Source: Rubricoccus marinus (GTDB lineage: Bacteria; Bacteroidota; Rhodothermia; Rhodothermales; Rubricoccaceae). Taken from it: a DNA stretch of 64,000 nt. The stretch's first letter is position 1; every line of letters starts with the position of its first letter. The notes beneath the pieces were generated by a model. It did not search any database and was not told the origin of the DNA. It saw nothing but the letters and a program-made list of their open reading frames with translations. A program made the position numbers and the translations under genes. Below are positions 8,814 through 17,918 of the stretch, in pieces. The DNA is taken from positions 1,403,712-1,467,711 of the forward strand of contig NZ_MQWB01000001.1 in assembly GCF_002257665.1 (NCBI RefSeq), given 5' to 3'.

Positions 8814-9386
8814 ATGACCCGCTTCCATCCGCTGGCCCTTTTCGCCCTGCTCGCGCTCGGCACCTCGGCACAGGCTCAGGTCGACATCCGCGCCACTGCC
8901 TCGGTCGGCTTCGCGGCGCTCAACAGCGCCAGCGGCCTGGGCCCATCCGTCGGGCTAGAGTTTTGGCGCCCGCTCGGCGGAGGGCGCCTGATCGGCGCGG
9001 CGCGTTTGGGCGCCACAGCCGTCGACCGCAACGCAATCGCGGAAGGCTACGCCTACAACGCGTCGCTAGAGTCGTGCACCGATACGGCCTCTGGCGCGGA
9101 CGTAGATGCGTACCTCTGCAACCCATCGGGGATGTCCGGCAACGAGTTTCTGGGCGCCTACAGCGCTGAGGTTGCCTTTGCACCCGGTCGGCTGCCTCTG
9201 GCGCTGGGTGCCGGCGTGCGCTACGCCGAGGAGATGGACGCCGTAGTGGGGAAGGGCACCGTAGCGCGTCCGTTCGCGACGGTCCTTTTCTACGCTCCTC
9301 TCGGCCCGCAACTAAGACTGATGGCTCGCGCCAGAGGCGGGATCGACCTTGCTGAGGCTCACGCCGGGCTCGCGATCACGTTCTAG
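8814..9386 (+). CDS. Exported beta-barrel-like protein
   Basis: 190 residues from ATG 8814, with a signal peptide cleaved after SAQAQ (about residue 22). The mature part alternates hydrophobic and polar residues, with repeated G-x-x-L/F strand patterns, and ends in a strand with a C-terminal phenylalanine (LAITF), as in outer-membrane barrels. No named family recognised. It is transcribed divergently from the cysteine peptidase, separated by a 179-bp gap that contains one 18-bp motif palindrome (8722-8739). It may be an outer-membrane protein; its role is unknown. Confidence 0.7.
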   Translation: MTRFHPLALFALLALGTSAQAQVDIRATASVGFAALNSASGLGPSVGLEFWRPLGGGRLIGAARLGATAVDRNAIAEGYAYNASLESCTDTASGADVDAYLCNPSGMSGNEFLGAYSAEVAFAPGRLPLALGAGVRYAEEMDAVVGKGTVARPFATVLFYAPLGPQLRLMARARGGIDLAEAHAGLAITF

Positions 9387-9553
9387 ACCTCCGGCGCCAC
9401 CTAGCCCACTCGGCTCTGCGCGCATCCTACGCTGAACGGCTCAGGAAGCCGCATCGCCGCCAGAGGCCGTGTGGCCTGACGGTAAGTAGCTCACTGCTTC
9501 GCGCGGGACGTCTTTGTTGCGTGCAGGCGGACCTGCCTCTCCGCCCTATACAA

Positions 9554-9588
9554 GAGAACGCCACGTCCCAGCGGAACGCGGCGTTCTC
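9554..9588 (-). terminator. Hairpin terminator of the small minus-strand gene
   Basis: Perfect 9-bp inverted repeat GAGAACGCC / GGCGTTCTC with a 17-nt loop. Read on the minus strand, it lies 17 bases past the stop at 9606 and is followed by TTGTAT, a weak T-tract. Confidence 0.55.
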
Positions 9589-9605
9589 TACAGCTACGAG
9601 AGCCT

Positions 9606-9710
9606 TTAGTCCAAGATCTCGCCGTCGGGACGGGTGTTGCCGCCTTCGTGGCCGTCACCGCCGGTCGAGGCAGCGAAGTACTTGAACAGGAGGGAGAGGA
9701 TGCCGTACAT
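9606..9710 (-). CDS. Small 34-residue protein with hydrophobic N-terminus
   Basis: 34 codons from ATG at 9710. The N-terminal half is hydrophobic (MYGILSLLFKYFAAS) and the rest is a Gly/Asp-rich polar tail (GGDGHEGGNTRPDGEILD). No family recognised. Support for a real gene comes from context: a promoter-like pair TTGTGT, 18 bp, TATACT about 26-55 bases upstream, and a hairpin terminator just past the stop. It could be a small membrane-associated peptide. It shares the AT-rich intergenic region with the divergently read sensor kinase gene. Confidence 0.5.
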   Translation of the reverse strand: MYGILSLLFKYFAASTGGDGHEGGNTRPDGEILD

Positions 9711-9735
9711 AACTCTGAGAGAGGGTGGGGATAGC

Positions 9736-9765
9736 AGTATAGCACGGAACAAAAGAAATACACAA
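9736..9765 (-). promoter_or_regulatory. Promoter-like element for the 34-residue gene
   Basis: On the minus strand: TTGTGT, an 18-bp spacer, then TATACT. The next 25 bases lead to the ATG at 9710. The surrounding sequence (9740-9775) is clearly more AT-rich than the rest of the window. Confidence 0.45.
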
Positions 9766-9833
9766 CAGCCGTTTGATAGTGCGCCTCGTGTGGTCGATAC
9801 CCCTAGCGTGTCGTTCCAACATGCGCTCGCCTC

Positions 9834-12800
9834 ATGCCTCCCAAACACGCGCTCACGCTGAGCCTCGTCGTAGCCGTCGCTGCGATGGTGGCGGCCGCCG
9901 TGATTCTGCTGAGGCCATCGCCTGGGATCGAGGGCAAGGAGGCATACGAGTCCTCTGAGACCGCCATTCACCCTGTCGACTTCCTACCAGTCGACCGTAG
10001 TGACGAACGGGGAGCCGCTGTCTTCTCCGTGCGGTTCAACCCGGAGGAGCACGGCGGGCACCGCCAGTCGTGGGATGTTGAGCAGGCCGCAAACGGGCTC
10101 ATATACGTGGCCAACTCAGACGGCGTCCTGGAGTACGACGGATCCGCGTGGCGGCTTCTTCCGGTGCCCAATTTTCGAGCGCGGGCCGTCGTCGTAGGGG
10201 GAGATGGCGTCCTTTACGTTGGCGGCGAGGGGACCATCGGGGTTCTCGAACCGGACTCGCTCGGGCAAATGGCCTATCGCGAGATCGCAGGAGGCGCAGA
10301 CTTGGCCGATGCCACTGTCTGGACAGCGGTACCAACGGATCGCGGCGTGCTCTTCCAGACGTTCGGTCAACTGATCGCTGCTGAGAACGCGCGCGTGGTT
10401 GATGTGCAGCGTGCTCCGACCGGTCAGCGCTTCCACAAAGCGTGGTCGGCCGCCAACGTGGCCTATGTCCGGCTGGAAGGAACGGGTTTCCTCACCTACG
10501 AGGATGGCCGCTTGGACAGCGTCCCCGGAGGGCACAACGTCGCCGACCTTTCGGTCCGCGCACTACACGACCTGGATGGTGATCCCGGTGGCACACTATT
10601 GGTCGTAACCGATAGCGATTTCTATCACCTCCGTCCCGAGACGGGGGCATTTACAAACGTCCCTTCGGAGGCGTCTGCTGCACTGCAACAAACGAGAGCG
10701 TATCACGGGTGCAGTGTGGGCCCCCCTCAAGATGGCGCGCTCGCCGTGACCACAAAGGGCGGAGGGCTGATCGTGGTGTCTGCTACTGGAAGCGTAGTCG
10801 AGAGGATCGGGAGGGAAGCAGGACTCACTCCGGACGACCTCATCCTTGGTTGTACGACGGACGATCAGGGAGGCCTATGGCTGGCTCTCTCGAGCGGGAT
10901 CGCCCGCATTGATGCAGCGGCTCCCCTGACACGGTTTGATGCGGATCGGGGTCTCAAGGGAGCGGTCTACAGTGCGGTTCGATACAACGGGCGGATCTAC
11001 GCCGCAACGGATCAAGGGGTATATCGACTGATGCCCTCCTCAGGCGAGGCGCCAGCAGTATTCGAACCCGTGTCGGCTTCGGATGGGGAGATCGTTCAGG
11101 CATGGGGGTTCCTGAGGAAGGACCCCGGTATGCTCGTCGCAGGGACAGGAGGCGTGTTCGCCATCGACGGGTTGGTTGCAACACCGGTACTTCCCGAGAC
11201 GGCCTTCGCCCTCGCCAGCACGAATAGCGAATCCGAGTCCTTGACCTACGTCGGGCTCCGATCTGGGATTGCGACCTTGCGGTTCACCAGCGGAGCGTGG
11301 CGGGTGGACGCGCGCACCCCCGGCATAACGGGTGAAGTGCGATCTGTGAAACCCATCGAGGGCGGTGCATGGGTAACAGAGGCCGGGGGGCGCCTGTATC
11401 GCATCCGAGAGGATGGCAGCGTGATCGCCTCGTACGGTCAGGAGGACGGCGTCCCCCAGGGCTTGGCTTCGGTCCTATCCATACACGACTCCCTCTCTGT
11501 GCTTGCCGAGTCAGGGCCGTTCGCGTTTGGCGTGAGCCCTTTGAGCTTTACGCCGATGCGCTCGCTGTCTGCGGCCATCGAAAATGTGGTCGGAAGCCTT
11601 TCGGACGGGTACGTCTTGCGAACGGACCCTTCCGGGCGTGTATGGATCGCCGGGCGCGAGCAGATGCAGGCAGTTGTAGCCCGTGGCGACGGGTGGAGAG
11701 ACGCCACGCCTCCCGCTCTTCGTGGTGTCGGCGGAGTGATGGACGTTCTGGATGACGAAGGGACCCTTTGGGTCTCGACCGCATCGGGGTTGCTACGCCT
11801 CACAGGGAGCGGAAGCGGCCGCTACGCGGCCGTGCCTAGTGCTCGCGTGAACGCGATCGAGGCGGACGAAGACATTCCTTTCACGAGCCGCAGCGCGACG
11901 GTTCCGTACGGGCAGACCGTCCGTTTCCGCTTTGCTGCCACCGCCTTTCAAGATCCCGCCCGAACCCTGTACAGCACCCAGCTCGTCGGGCACGACGACG
12001 TGCGCAGCGCGTGGCGAGACGAGAGGTTCCGCGAGTACACAAACCTCTCGCCGGGCACCTACGTGTTTCGCGTGGACGCTCTCTCGGCTCAAGGCATCCG
12101 AGCCCGGCCGGCAGTTGTCACGGTTACGGTACCGGCGCCGTGGTACCTGAGCGTGTGGGCCGCGATGCTCGCAACGCTTTTCGCCGGTTTGGCCGTGGCA
12201 GCCATCGCGTGGTCGACCAGTCGGCACCACCGGCTCCGCGCTGATGGTGAACGCCTGCGGGCCGATGAACTCGACCGCCTCAACGCCCAGCTTCGCCACG
12301 CCGACGAACTCAAAGACTCTATGCTCGCCAACACGAGCCACGAGCTCCGCACGCCTCTAACCGCGATCCTCGGCTTCTCGGAGATCCTCACCGATCACGA
12401 CGACGAGGAGGTGCAGGAACTCGCCGATCACATGCTCTCAGCCGGCAACCGGCTTCTCCACACCGTCAATGACCTGCTCGATGTCGCCCGTCTCCGTTCG
12501 GGTAAGGTGGACCTCTCGCCCGTAGAGGTCGACGTGGCAAGGGTGGCCCGCCGCGTCGTCGCAGAACTTGCGCCTCTGGCGTCGCAGAAGGGCCTCGCGC
12601 TCGCCGTGGTCCCAGCAGGGCTGTCGGTGATTGCAATGCTCGATCCCGACGCGTTTGCGCGTGTCGTCACCAACCTCGTCTCCAACGGGATCAAGTTTAC
12701 CGATCGCGGCTCCGTCACCGTATCGATCGACGCGAGCGAGGGGGATGTGCGCCTCCAGGTGACCGACACCGGCCGCGGCATCGACGCGGAGTTCCTCCCG

Positions 12801-13025
12801 CGCCTGTTTCAGACGTTCGAGCAAGAGTCCACCGGCTACGGACGGTCTGCCGAAGGCAGCGGCCTCGGCATGGCGATCACCGGACAACTGGTCGACCTCA
12901 TGGGAGGCACGATCGCCGTGGAGAGCGAGCTGAACAAGGGCACGACGATCCGTGTCCGTATCCCTGCAGAAGCGACCACCGGTCCGTCGGACCCGCACAG
13001 AGTGGATGCGGCCTCGGTGTCGTGA
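9834..13025 (+). CDS. Membrane sensor histidine kinase with propeller and Y_Y_Y domain
   Basis: 1063 residues. An N-terminal membrane helix (about 8-26) is followed by a long beta-propeller-like sensor region (about 60-690) with repeats such as GLIYVANSDGVLEYDG and GGLWLALSSGIARID. A Y_Y_Y-type domain (about 690-765) precedes a second helix (about 770-795). HisKA follows with NTSHELRTPL (phospho-His about 837), then HATPase with N box NLVSNGIKFTD (about 944), DTGRGID (about 978) and GSGLGMAI (about 1008). There is no receiver or DNA-binding domain, unlike the full hybrid systems of Bacteroidota, so a separate regulator is needed; none is adjacent. Only one copy of the window-wide motif occurs (near 12573). 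Confidence 0.92.
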   Translation: MPPKHALTLSLVVAVAAMVAAAVILLRPSPGIEGKEAYESSETAIHPVDFLPVDRSDERGAAVFSVRFNPEEHGGHRQSWDVEQAANGLIYVANSDGVLEYDGSAWRLLPVPNFRARAVVVGGDGVLYVGGEGTIGVLEPDSLGQMAYREIAGGADLADATVWTAVPTDRGVLFQTFGQLIAAENARVVDVQRAPTGQRFHKAWSAANVAYVRLEGTGFLTYEDGRLDSVPGGHNVADLSVRALHDLDGDPGGTLLVVTDSDFYHLRPETGAFTNVPSEASAALQQTRAYHGCSVGPPQDGALAVTTKGGGLIVVSATGSVVERIGREAGLTPDDLILGCTTDDQGGLWLALSSGIARIDAAAPLTRFDADRGLKGAVYSAVRYNGRIYAATDQGVYRLMPSSGEAPAVFEPVSASDGEIVQAWGFLRKDPGMLVAGTGGVFAIDGLVATPVLPETAFALASTNSESESLTYVGLRSGIATLRFTSGAWRVDARTPGITGEVRSVKPIEGGAWVTEAGGRLYRIREDGSVIASYGQEDGVPQGLASVLSIHDSLSVLAESGPFAFGVSPLSFTPMRSLSAAIENVVGSLSDGYVLRTDPSGRVWIAGREQMQAVVARGDGWRDATPPALRGVGGVMDVLDDEGTLWVSTASGLLRLTGSGSGRYAAVPSARVNAIEADEDIPFTSRSATVPYGQTVRFRFAATAFQDPARTLYSTQLVGHDDVRSAWRDERFREYTNLSPGTYVFRVDALSAQGIRARPAVVTVTVPAPWYLSVWAAMLATLFAGLAVAAIAWSTSRHHRLRADGERLRADELDRLNAQLRHADELKDSMLANTSHELRTPLTAILGFSEILTDHDDEEVQELADHMLSAGNRLLHTVNDLLDVARLRSGKVDLSPVEVDVARVARRVVAELAPLASQKGLALAVVPAGLSVIAMLDPDAFARVVTNLVSNGIKFTDRGSVTVSIDASEGDVRLQVTDTGRGIDAEFLPRLFQTFEQESTGYGRSAEGSGLGMAITGQLVDLMGGTIAVESELNKGTTIRVRIPAEATTGPSDPHRVDAASVS

Positions 13026-13257
13026 TCGGCTTGCACGGCTGTGTACGGCCTCTTGCGCGAGGGCACTCTTAGGGGATCTATGCCGAGCCTGGCATACCGG
13101 TAAGCCACCCCTCGGGCCTCTGGCGCCAGAGGCCTGAGCCCGAAGGCACGTGCGTCCGCTGGAACCGGCGGCATGATGCCCTAGCGGCGCAGTCTTCGAC
13201 GGCACGCCCAGAACCCTCCACGCCAGAGGCGGTATCGTGCGGCCCTTCCCCGACGTT

Positions 13258-14595
13258 ATGCACGAGATCACAGACCATCCCGCTTTCGCCTTCGACCGCG
13301 CCGAAGGGGGCGTCGAGGCGTACCGGCACACGGCCAACGGCTTGACCGTTCTGCTCGCCCCGGACCCCAGCGGCGAGGCCGCACCGCCCGTCGCCGCCTT
13401 CCAGGTGACTTACCGCGTGGGCAGCCGCAACGAGGGCGCGGGGCTGACCGGCGCGACGCACCTCTTGGAGCACCTGATGTTCAAGGGGACCGACCGCTTC
13501 AACCGCGAAAAGGGGACGAGCGTGTTCCAGACGCTTCAGAGCATCGGCGGCAGCATCAACGCCACGACGTGGTACGACCGGACCAACTACTACGCCGTCC
13601 TTCCCGAAGCGTACCTGCCTCTGGCGGTCGAGGTCGAAGCCGACCGGATGCGCGGCGCGCGCGTGAGTGACGAGGACCTGGCGAGTGAGCGGACTGTGGT
13701 GCTCAACGAACTGGACCGCGGCGAGAACGAGGCGTTCCGCAAGCTGCTCCATGCCGTGTTCGCGTCGGCCTTCCACGCGCACCCGTACGGCCACCCCGTG
13801 ATCGGCTGGCGCTCGGACGTGGAGACGGTCACCGCCAGCGGCCTCCGGCATTTCTACGACACCTACTACTGGCCCTCCCGCGCGACCGCGAGCGTTGCGG
13901 GGCGCTTCGACCGCCGCGCGGTTCTGGACCTCTTGGACGAGCACTTCGGCGCGATCCCGCGCGGCCCCGAGACCGCGCCAGAGGCCGAGCCTCTGGCGGA
14001 CATCGTGGACTCGGTTACGCGCGAGCCGGAGCAGCGCGGTGAGCGCCGCACGAGCGTCCGCATGGCGGGCGAACTGGGCTCCGTCCTGCTGGGCTACAAA
14101 GCGCCGCCCGGACTCAGCGAGACCTCGGACGCCCTCGACGTGCTCGTGCAGGTCATGACCGCCGGGAAGTCCTCGCGCCTGTTCCGCCGCCTCACCGACC
14201 GCGGCCTCACGACCAGCGCGTTCGCCTACTATCCGCGCCTTCGCGATCCCGGCCTGTTCCTCCTCTACGGCAACCTCGCCGCCGACGTGGAGCACGCTGA
14301 GGTAGAAGCCGAACTCAAGGCCGCTCTTGCCGAGATTGCCTCTGGCGGGATCACCGAGGCCGAGATGGAGCGCGCCCGCCGCCAGGTGATCGCCGACGAG
14401 GCGTACGGGCGCGACGGGCCGCACGCGATCGTCGCTCAACTCAACGAGGCCATCGCCGTCGGCGACTGGACGCTTTTCACCCGCTACCGCGAACGCATCG
14501 AGGCCGTCCGGGCCGAGGACGTGCAAGCCGCCGCCGCCGCCATCGCGAGCGACGACCGGCTGACCGTCGGGCATTACCTCCCGGACCCCTCCTGA
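13258..14595 (+). CDS. M16 family zinc peptidase, active subunit
   Basis: 445 residues from ATG 13258 (MHEITDHPAF); an upstream GTG at 13237 would add seven residues. Residues near 68-72 give the inverted zinc motif HLLEH, with the downstream catalytic-site region VVLNELDRGENEAF providing the distal glutamate. Two M16 halves are recognisable. The product is probably a processing or oligopeptide-degrading metallopeptidase. No clear signal peptide is present. It is followed after 2 bp by the second, non-catalytic M16 gene, the usual heterodimer arrangement (PqqF/MPP-like pairs). Confidence 0.92.
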   Translation: MHEITDHPAFAFDRAEGGVEAYRHTANGLTVLLAPDPSGEAAPPVAAFQVTYRVGSRNEGAGLTGATHLLEHLMFKGTDRFNREKGTSVFQTLQSIGGSINATTWYDRTNYYAVLPEAYLPLAVEVEADRMRGARVSDEDLASERTVVLNELDRGENEAFRKLLHAVFASAFHAHPYGHPVIGWRSDVETVTASGLRHFYDTYYWPSRATASVAGRFDRRAVLDLLDEHFGAIPRGPETAPEAEPLADIVDSVTREPEQRGERRTSVRMAGELGSVLLGYKAPPGLSETSDALDVLVQVMTAGKSSRLFRRLTDRGLTTSAFAYYPRLRDPGLFLLYGNLAADVEHAEVEAELKAALAEIASGGITEAEMERARRQVIADEAYGRDGPHAIVAQLNEAIAVGDWTLFTRYRERIEAVRAEDVQAAAAAIASDDRLTVGHYLPDPS

Positions 14596-14597
14596 AC

Positions 14598-15866
14598 ATG
14601 TCCGACCTCTCTATCGCCTCTCGCGTTGCCGTTCAAGACGCGGGCGCCGCGCGCGTTCTCGCGCTGCCCACCGGCATCCGCGATGTCGTCTCCTTCCGCG
14701 GCTCCTTCCACACCGGCCCGGACCTGGGCGCGAACGACGACGTGGTCCAGGACCTCGTGACCGACGTGCTCGACAAGGGCACGCGACACCGGGACCGCTT
14801 CGAGATCGCCGAGGCGCTCGAAGGCCGCGGCGCGCGCCTCTCGTTCTACTCCGACGGACTCCGCGCCGGGTTCGCGGGCCGTTGCCTCCGCGACGACCTG
14901 GACGACGTGCTCGCGCTTCTAGCGGAGCAGCTACGCGAGCCGGCGATGGACGACGACGAGATCGACAAGGCCCGCCGCAAGACCATCGCGAGCGTCCGCC
15001 GCGCGACCGAGTCTACCGGCGCGATGGCCTCTGGCGCCTTTTCGCGCCGCCTCTACGGGCCCGCGCACCCCAACCATGTGCTCTCGCCCGAAGACGAGAT
15101 GGCGACACTGGAGGCGATCACGCCAGAGGCCGTCCGCCGCTACCACGCCGAGCACTTTGGCAGCGACGACCTGTTGGTGTCGTTCGTCGGCGACGTGGAC
15201 CCGGAGCCGCTGGCGACGCGCGTGCGGGAGGCGCTGGGAGCATGGCCCGCGCACGGCCTTACGGCGACGTTTGTCCCGTCCGCGCTGGCGCCAGAGGCGG
15301 CACGCGAGACGGTGCCGATGACCGACAAGCAGAACCTCGACGTCCGCCTCGGCCACGCGTTGCCGATCACGCGCGCGGACGACGCGTTTCTGCCGCTGTT
15401 CGCGGGCGTCTTCGCGCTCGGCGGCAACTTCTCCGGGCGCCTGATGCAGACCGTTCGCGACGAGCAGGGCCTGACCTACGGCGTCAGCTCGCGCATGGGC
15501 GGCGTGGCGGTGGAGCACGATATGGACGTGCGCGTCGCAATCTCGCTCAGCCAGGAGAACCTGGACCGCGGCATCGAGGCCACACGAGCCGTTGTCGACG
15601 AGTGGGCCTCTGGCGGGATCACCGAAGAGGAACTGGAGCGTACCCAAGCGACGCTTATCGGGCAGCACGCGGTCGCGCTGGCGACGACGGGCGGGGTGGC
15701 CGCGCGGCTGCTCGTGAACGCGGAGCGGGGCTTCGACCTGTCGTACCTGGATCGGTACGTGGACCGAGTGGGGGCGCTGACGGCGCCAGAGGTCTCGGCT
15801 CACATTCAGCGGTTCGTGGACCCGGAGCGGTTCGTACAAGTCGTGGCAGGATCTGTTGTTAGGTGA
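14598..15866 (+). CDS. M16 family protein, non-catalytic partner subunit
   Basis: 422 residues, starting two bases after the previous stop, so surely co-transcribed. It has the M16 fold signature (RGSFHTGPD, SFYSDGLRAGF, QEQGLTYG-like RDEQGLTYGVSSRMGG), but the zinc motif is replaced by LVTDVLDKGT where the active partner has HLLEHLMFKGT. Both zinc histidines and the catalytic Glu are therefore missing. Known: such paired subunits contribute to substrate binding in the M16B heterodimer. No export signal seen. Confidence 0.9.
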   Translation: MSDLSIASRVAVQDAGAARVLALPTGIRDVVSFRGSFHTGPDLGANDDVVQDLVTDVLDKGTRHRDRFEIAEALEGRGARLSFYSDGLRAGFAGRCLRDDLDDVLALLAEQLREPAMDDDEIDKARRKTIASVRRATESTGAMASGAFSRRLYGPAHPNHVLSPEDEMATLEAITPEAVRRYHAEHFGSDDLLVSFVGDVDPEPLATRVREALGAWPAHGLTATFVPSALAPEAARETVPMTDKQNLDVRLGHALPITRADDAFLPLFAGVFALGGNFSGRLMQTVRDEQGLTYGVSSRMGGVAVEHDMDVRVAISLSQENLDRGIEATRAVVDEWASGGITEEELERTQATLIGQHAVALATTGGVAARLLVNAERGFDLSYLDRYVDRVGALTAPEVSAHIQRFVDPERFVQVVAGSVVR

Positions 15867-15938
15867 TGCGGGATGAGGGGTCTAAGGGTTTCCCTTACCC
15901 CCGTCCCTGTGCTAGACCGCCGAAAAGTCGTTCACCGT

Positions 15939-16478
15939 ATGTGCGCCAACGTGATGAGCCTCGCGAACGACGCTGCGAGTGCCATCGCCATCCAGGCCGC
16001 ATCCCCGGTCACGGCTGGGTTTCCTTCGGCTGCCACCGATACCGCATCTCTCAACACGCTCGTCCCGAGCCTCAAGACGGACCTGAACACGTGGTACACC
16101 GCGTGGAGAGGCAAAGAGCCCATCGAGCCGCCAGAGGCCGGGTTCCTGGGCGTTTTCGGCACCTCGACCAACTTCTCGGCGGCGTTGGGGGCGGTCACGC
16201 CCATGATGCGCATGGTTCGGAACGACTACGTGTACGCCGGTAGCCTCGCGATGGCGTACGAACAGCTGTACTCCGTGGGCCTGGCGCTCAAAGTCACCGC
16301 TCCGGGCTTGGACGCTCTCGCGATGACCGGTCTGGAGAGCATCATCCCCGTGGTCCGCAGCCTGTCCGAGACGATGTGCCGGGTCACGATCCGCGACCTC
16401 CACAACCAGGACGGGTCTATTGGCATGTCCATCGCGACGGATGCCGTGACCGATACGCAGGCCGCGTGGTCAGCCTAG
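15939..16478 (+). CDS. Hypothetical protein
   Basis: 179 residues from ATG 15939 (MCANVMSLANDAAS); the frame is open further upstream, but that part overlaps the preceding intergenic sequence. Mostly helical and Ala/Thr/Met-rich, with no signal peptide. A central Gly-rich stretch (GFLGVFGTSTNFSAALGAVTP) precedes repeated helical segments. No family recognised and no cysteines paired for disulfides. It stands alone between the M16 pair and the carboxypeptidase-regulatory-like gene. Confidence 0.6.
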   Translation: MCANVMSLANDAASAIAIQAASPVTAGFPSAATDTASLNTLVPSLKTDLNTWYTAWRGKEPIEPPEAGFLGVFGTSTNFSAALGAVTPMMRMVRNDYVYAGSLAMAYEQLYSVGLALKVTAPGLDALAMTGLESIIPVVRSLSETMCRVTIRDLHNQDGSIGMSIATDAVTDTQAAWSA

Positions 16479-16580
16479 AGACGCGGTGCCGCCAGAGGCC
16501 CCGCGCGCCTCTGGCGGCGTAGGCAGAGGCGCACCAATTCGCGAGAGCCGACGTTGGGGTGCCTTCGCCTCCGTCCCCGC

Positions 16581-17894
16581 ATGACACGCCTTCGGCCGCT
16601 TCTCGCCTGCATTTTTGCGCTGTGCATCGCCGCGCCTCTGGCGGCGCAACCGGTGCGGTTCGAAGCGGAGATCGTGGACGCTGACGACGGCACGCCGCTC
16701 CCCGGTGCGACGGCCCAGGTGGAGGGGACAGACCGAGGGGACGCCTCGGACGCCAGCGGCCGCGTGGTGCTGACGTTGGAGACGCTACCAGCCGACGTCG
16801 TGGTTCGGTTCGTGGGCTACGCCAGCGCGACGCTCTCCCTCAAACCCGGCGACGCCCGCGATGGCGTCATCCGGCGCGTGGTTCGGCTCTCGCCCGCGCC
16901 GTACGTCATGGGCGAGGTTGCGATCAGCGCCGAGCCTCCGGGCGAGCGCATCTGGCGCCGCGTCCTGGCGCGAAAGGCAACCCTCGCGCGCCAGATCGGC
17001 AGCTACTCCGCCGAGGCGTACACCCGCTTTTTGCTCGTGCGAGACGGGCGCTTGGACGTGAGGCCGGTCCCGATCCGGCTTTCCGAGTCGCTCTCCAACC
17101 TCGCGTGGCTCCCCGTCTCGGGCCTGCGCGAGGAGATCGTGGCGCGCAGGCGGCGGCCGGACGGAGGCCCATTCCGCTGGGCCGACCAGGGGCCGATTCC
17201 AGATCTCCTCTTCGAGGACTGGCTCTGGCTGGACGGGCAGCGCATCCTCGGCCCTGGCCACCCCGACGCGATCCGCCACTACGCCTTCCGCCTGGGCGAG
17301 ACCGTCGAAGTCGACGGGATGCGGATGCTGGACTTCGCGATCGTGCCGCGCGGACCGGGACTCCTAGCGGGGCGCATTCGGGTTGTGGACTCGCTCTGGG
17401 TCGTCTCGGAGGCCACGCTTCGCGCGTCCATCGGGGCCTCTGGCGCGGCGGTGCAATCGTTCGATGCCGAGCACCGGTGGACGTACGAGCCCGTGTGGGC
17501 GGGCACGGCGCTGCGTGATTCGCTGTGGCTGCCAGCTGCCTACGTGCGCGAAGGGCGCGTAGACGCCGGCGTGTTGGGCATGGACTTCCCGGCCGTCCGG
17601 TTCCGCCAGAGGTCGCAGGTGTCGCTCCATCGCGTTGGGGGAAGCGGGGCGGACGTTTCGACCACGCAGCGTTTTTGGAGCCCCGCCGGGGTGTACGGAG
17701 GGAACGACCCGTACCGATTCGCGAGGCGGTCGATGCCGCTCGACAGCCTGGAAGTCCGGGCCGACACGTCGGCGCTGTTGGGGCGCGTCGAACTGAAAGA
17801 GATGCTCAAGCCCCAGGAAGGGATCGGCATCGGGATTTTTGGAATCCAACTCGGCGGGCTCCGCGGCTTTAGCGTGGAAGGCGAGGACGACTGA
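16581..17894 (+). CDS. Exported carboxypeptidase-regulatory-like domain protein
   Basis: 437 residues from ATG 16581, with a signal peptide ending AAPLAAQ (about residue 22). Residues about 24-105 form a carboxypeptidase regulatory-like beta-sandwich (GTPLPGATAQVEG, then DASGRVVLTL and VRFVGYASATLSL), the module found at the N-terminus of SusC/TonB-dependent receptors and DUF5686 proteins in Bacteroidota. The remainder has DUF5686-like flavour (LSESLSNLAWLPVSG, then a region reporting on surface strands), but the protein is too short to be a full DUF5686 barrel. Probably periplasmic or outer-membrane. The stop is followed by an 18-bp motif palindrome. Confidence 0.75.
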   Translation: MTRLRPLLACIFALCIAAPLAAQPVRFEAEIVDADDGTPLPGATAQVEGTDRGDASDASGRVVLTLETLPADVVVRFVGYASATLSLKPGDARDGVIRRVVRLSPAPYVMGEVAISAEPPGERIWRRVLARKATLARQIGSYSAEAYTRFLLVRDGRLDVRPVPIRLSESLSNLAWLPVSGLREEIVARRRRPDGGPFRWADQGPIPDLLFEDWLWLDGQRILGPGHPDAIRHYAFRLGETVEVDGMRMLDFAIVPRGPGLLAGRIRVVDSLWVVSEATLRASIGASGAAVQSFDAEHRWTYEPVWAGTALRDSLWLPAAYVREGRVDAGVLGMDFPAVRFRQRSQVSLHRVGGSGADVSTTQRFWSPAGVYGGNDPYRFARRSMPLDSLEVRADTSALLGRVELKEMLKPQEGIGIGIFGIQLGGLRGFSVEGEDD

Positions 17895-17918
17895 GCCTCT
17901 GGCGCCAGAGGCCCTGGT

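Noticed and set aside
9834-13025. Hybrid two-component system with receiver and AraC output
   Set aside because: Sequence ends soon after the ATPase domain; no receiver aspartate or DNA-binding domain.
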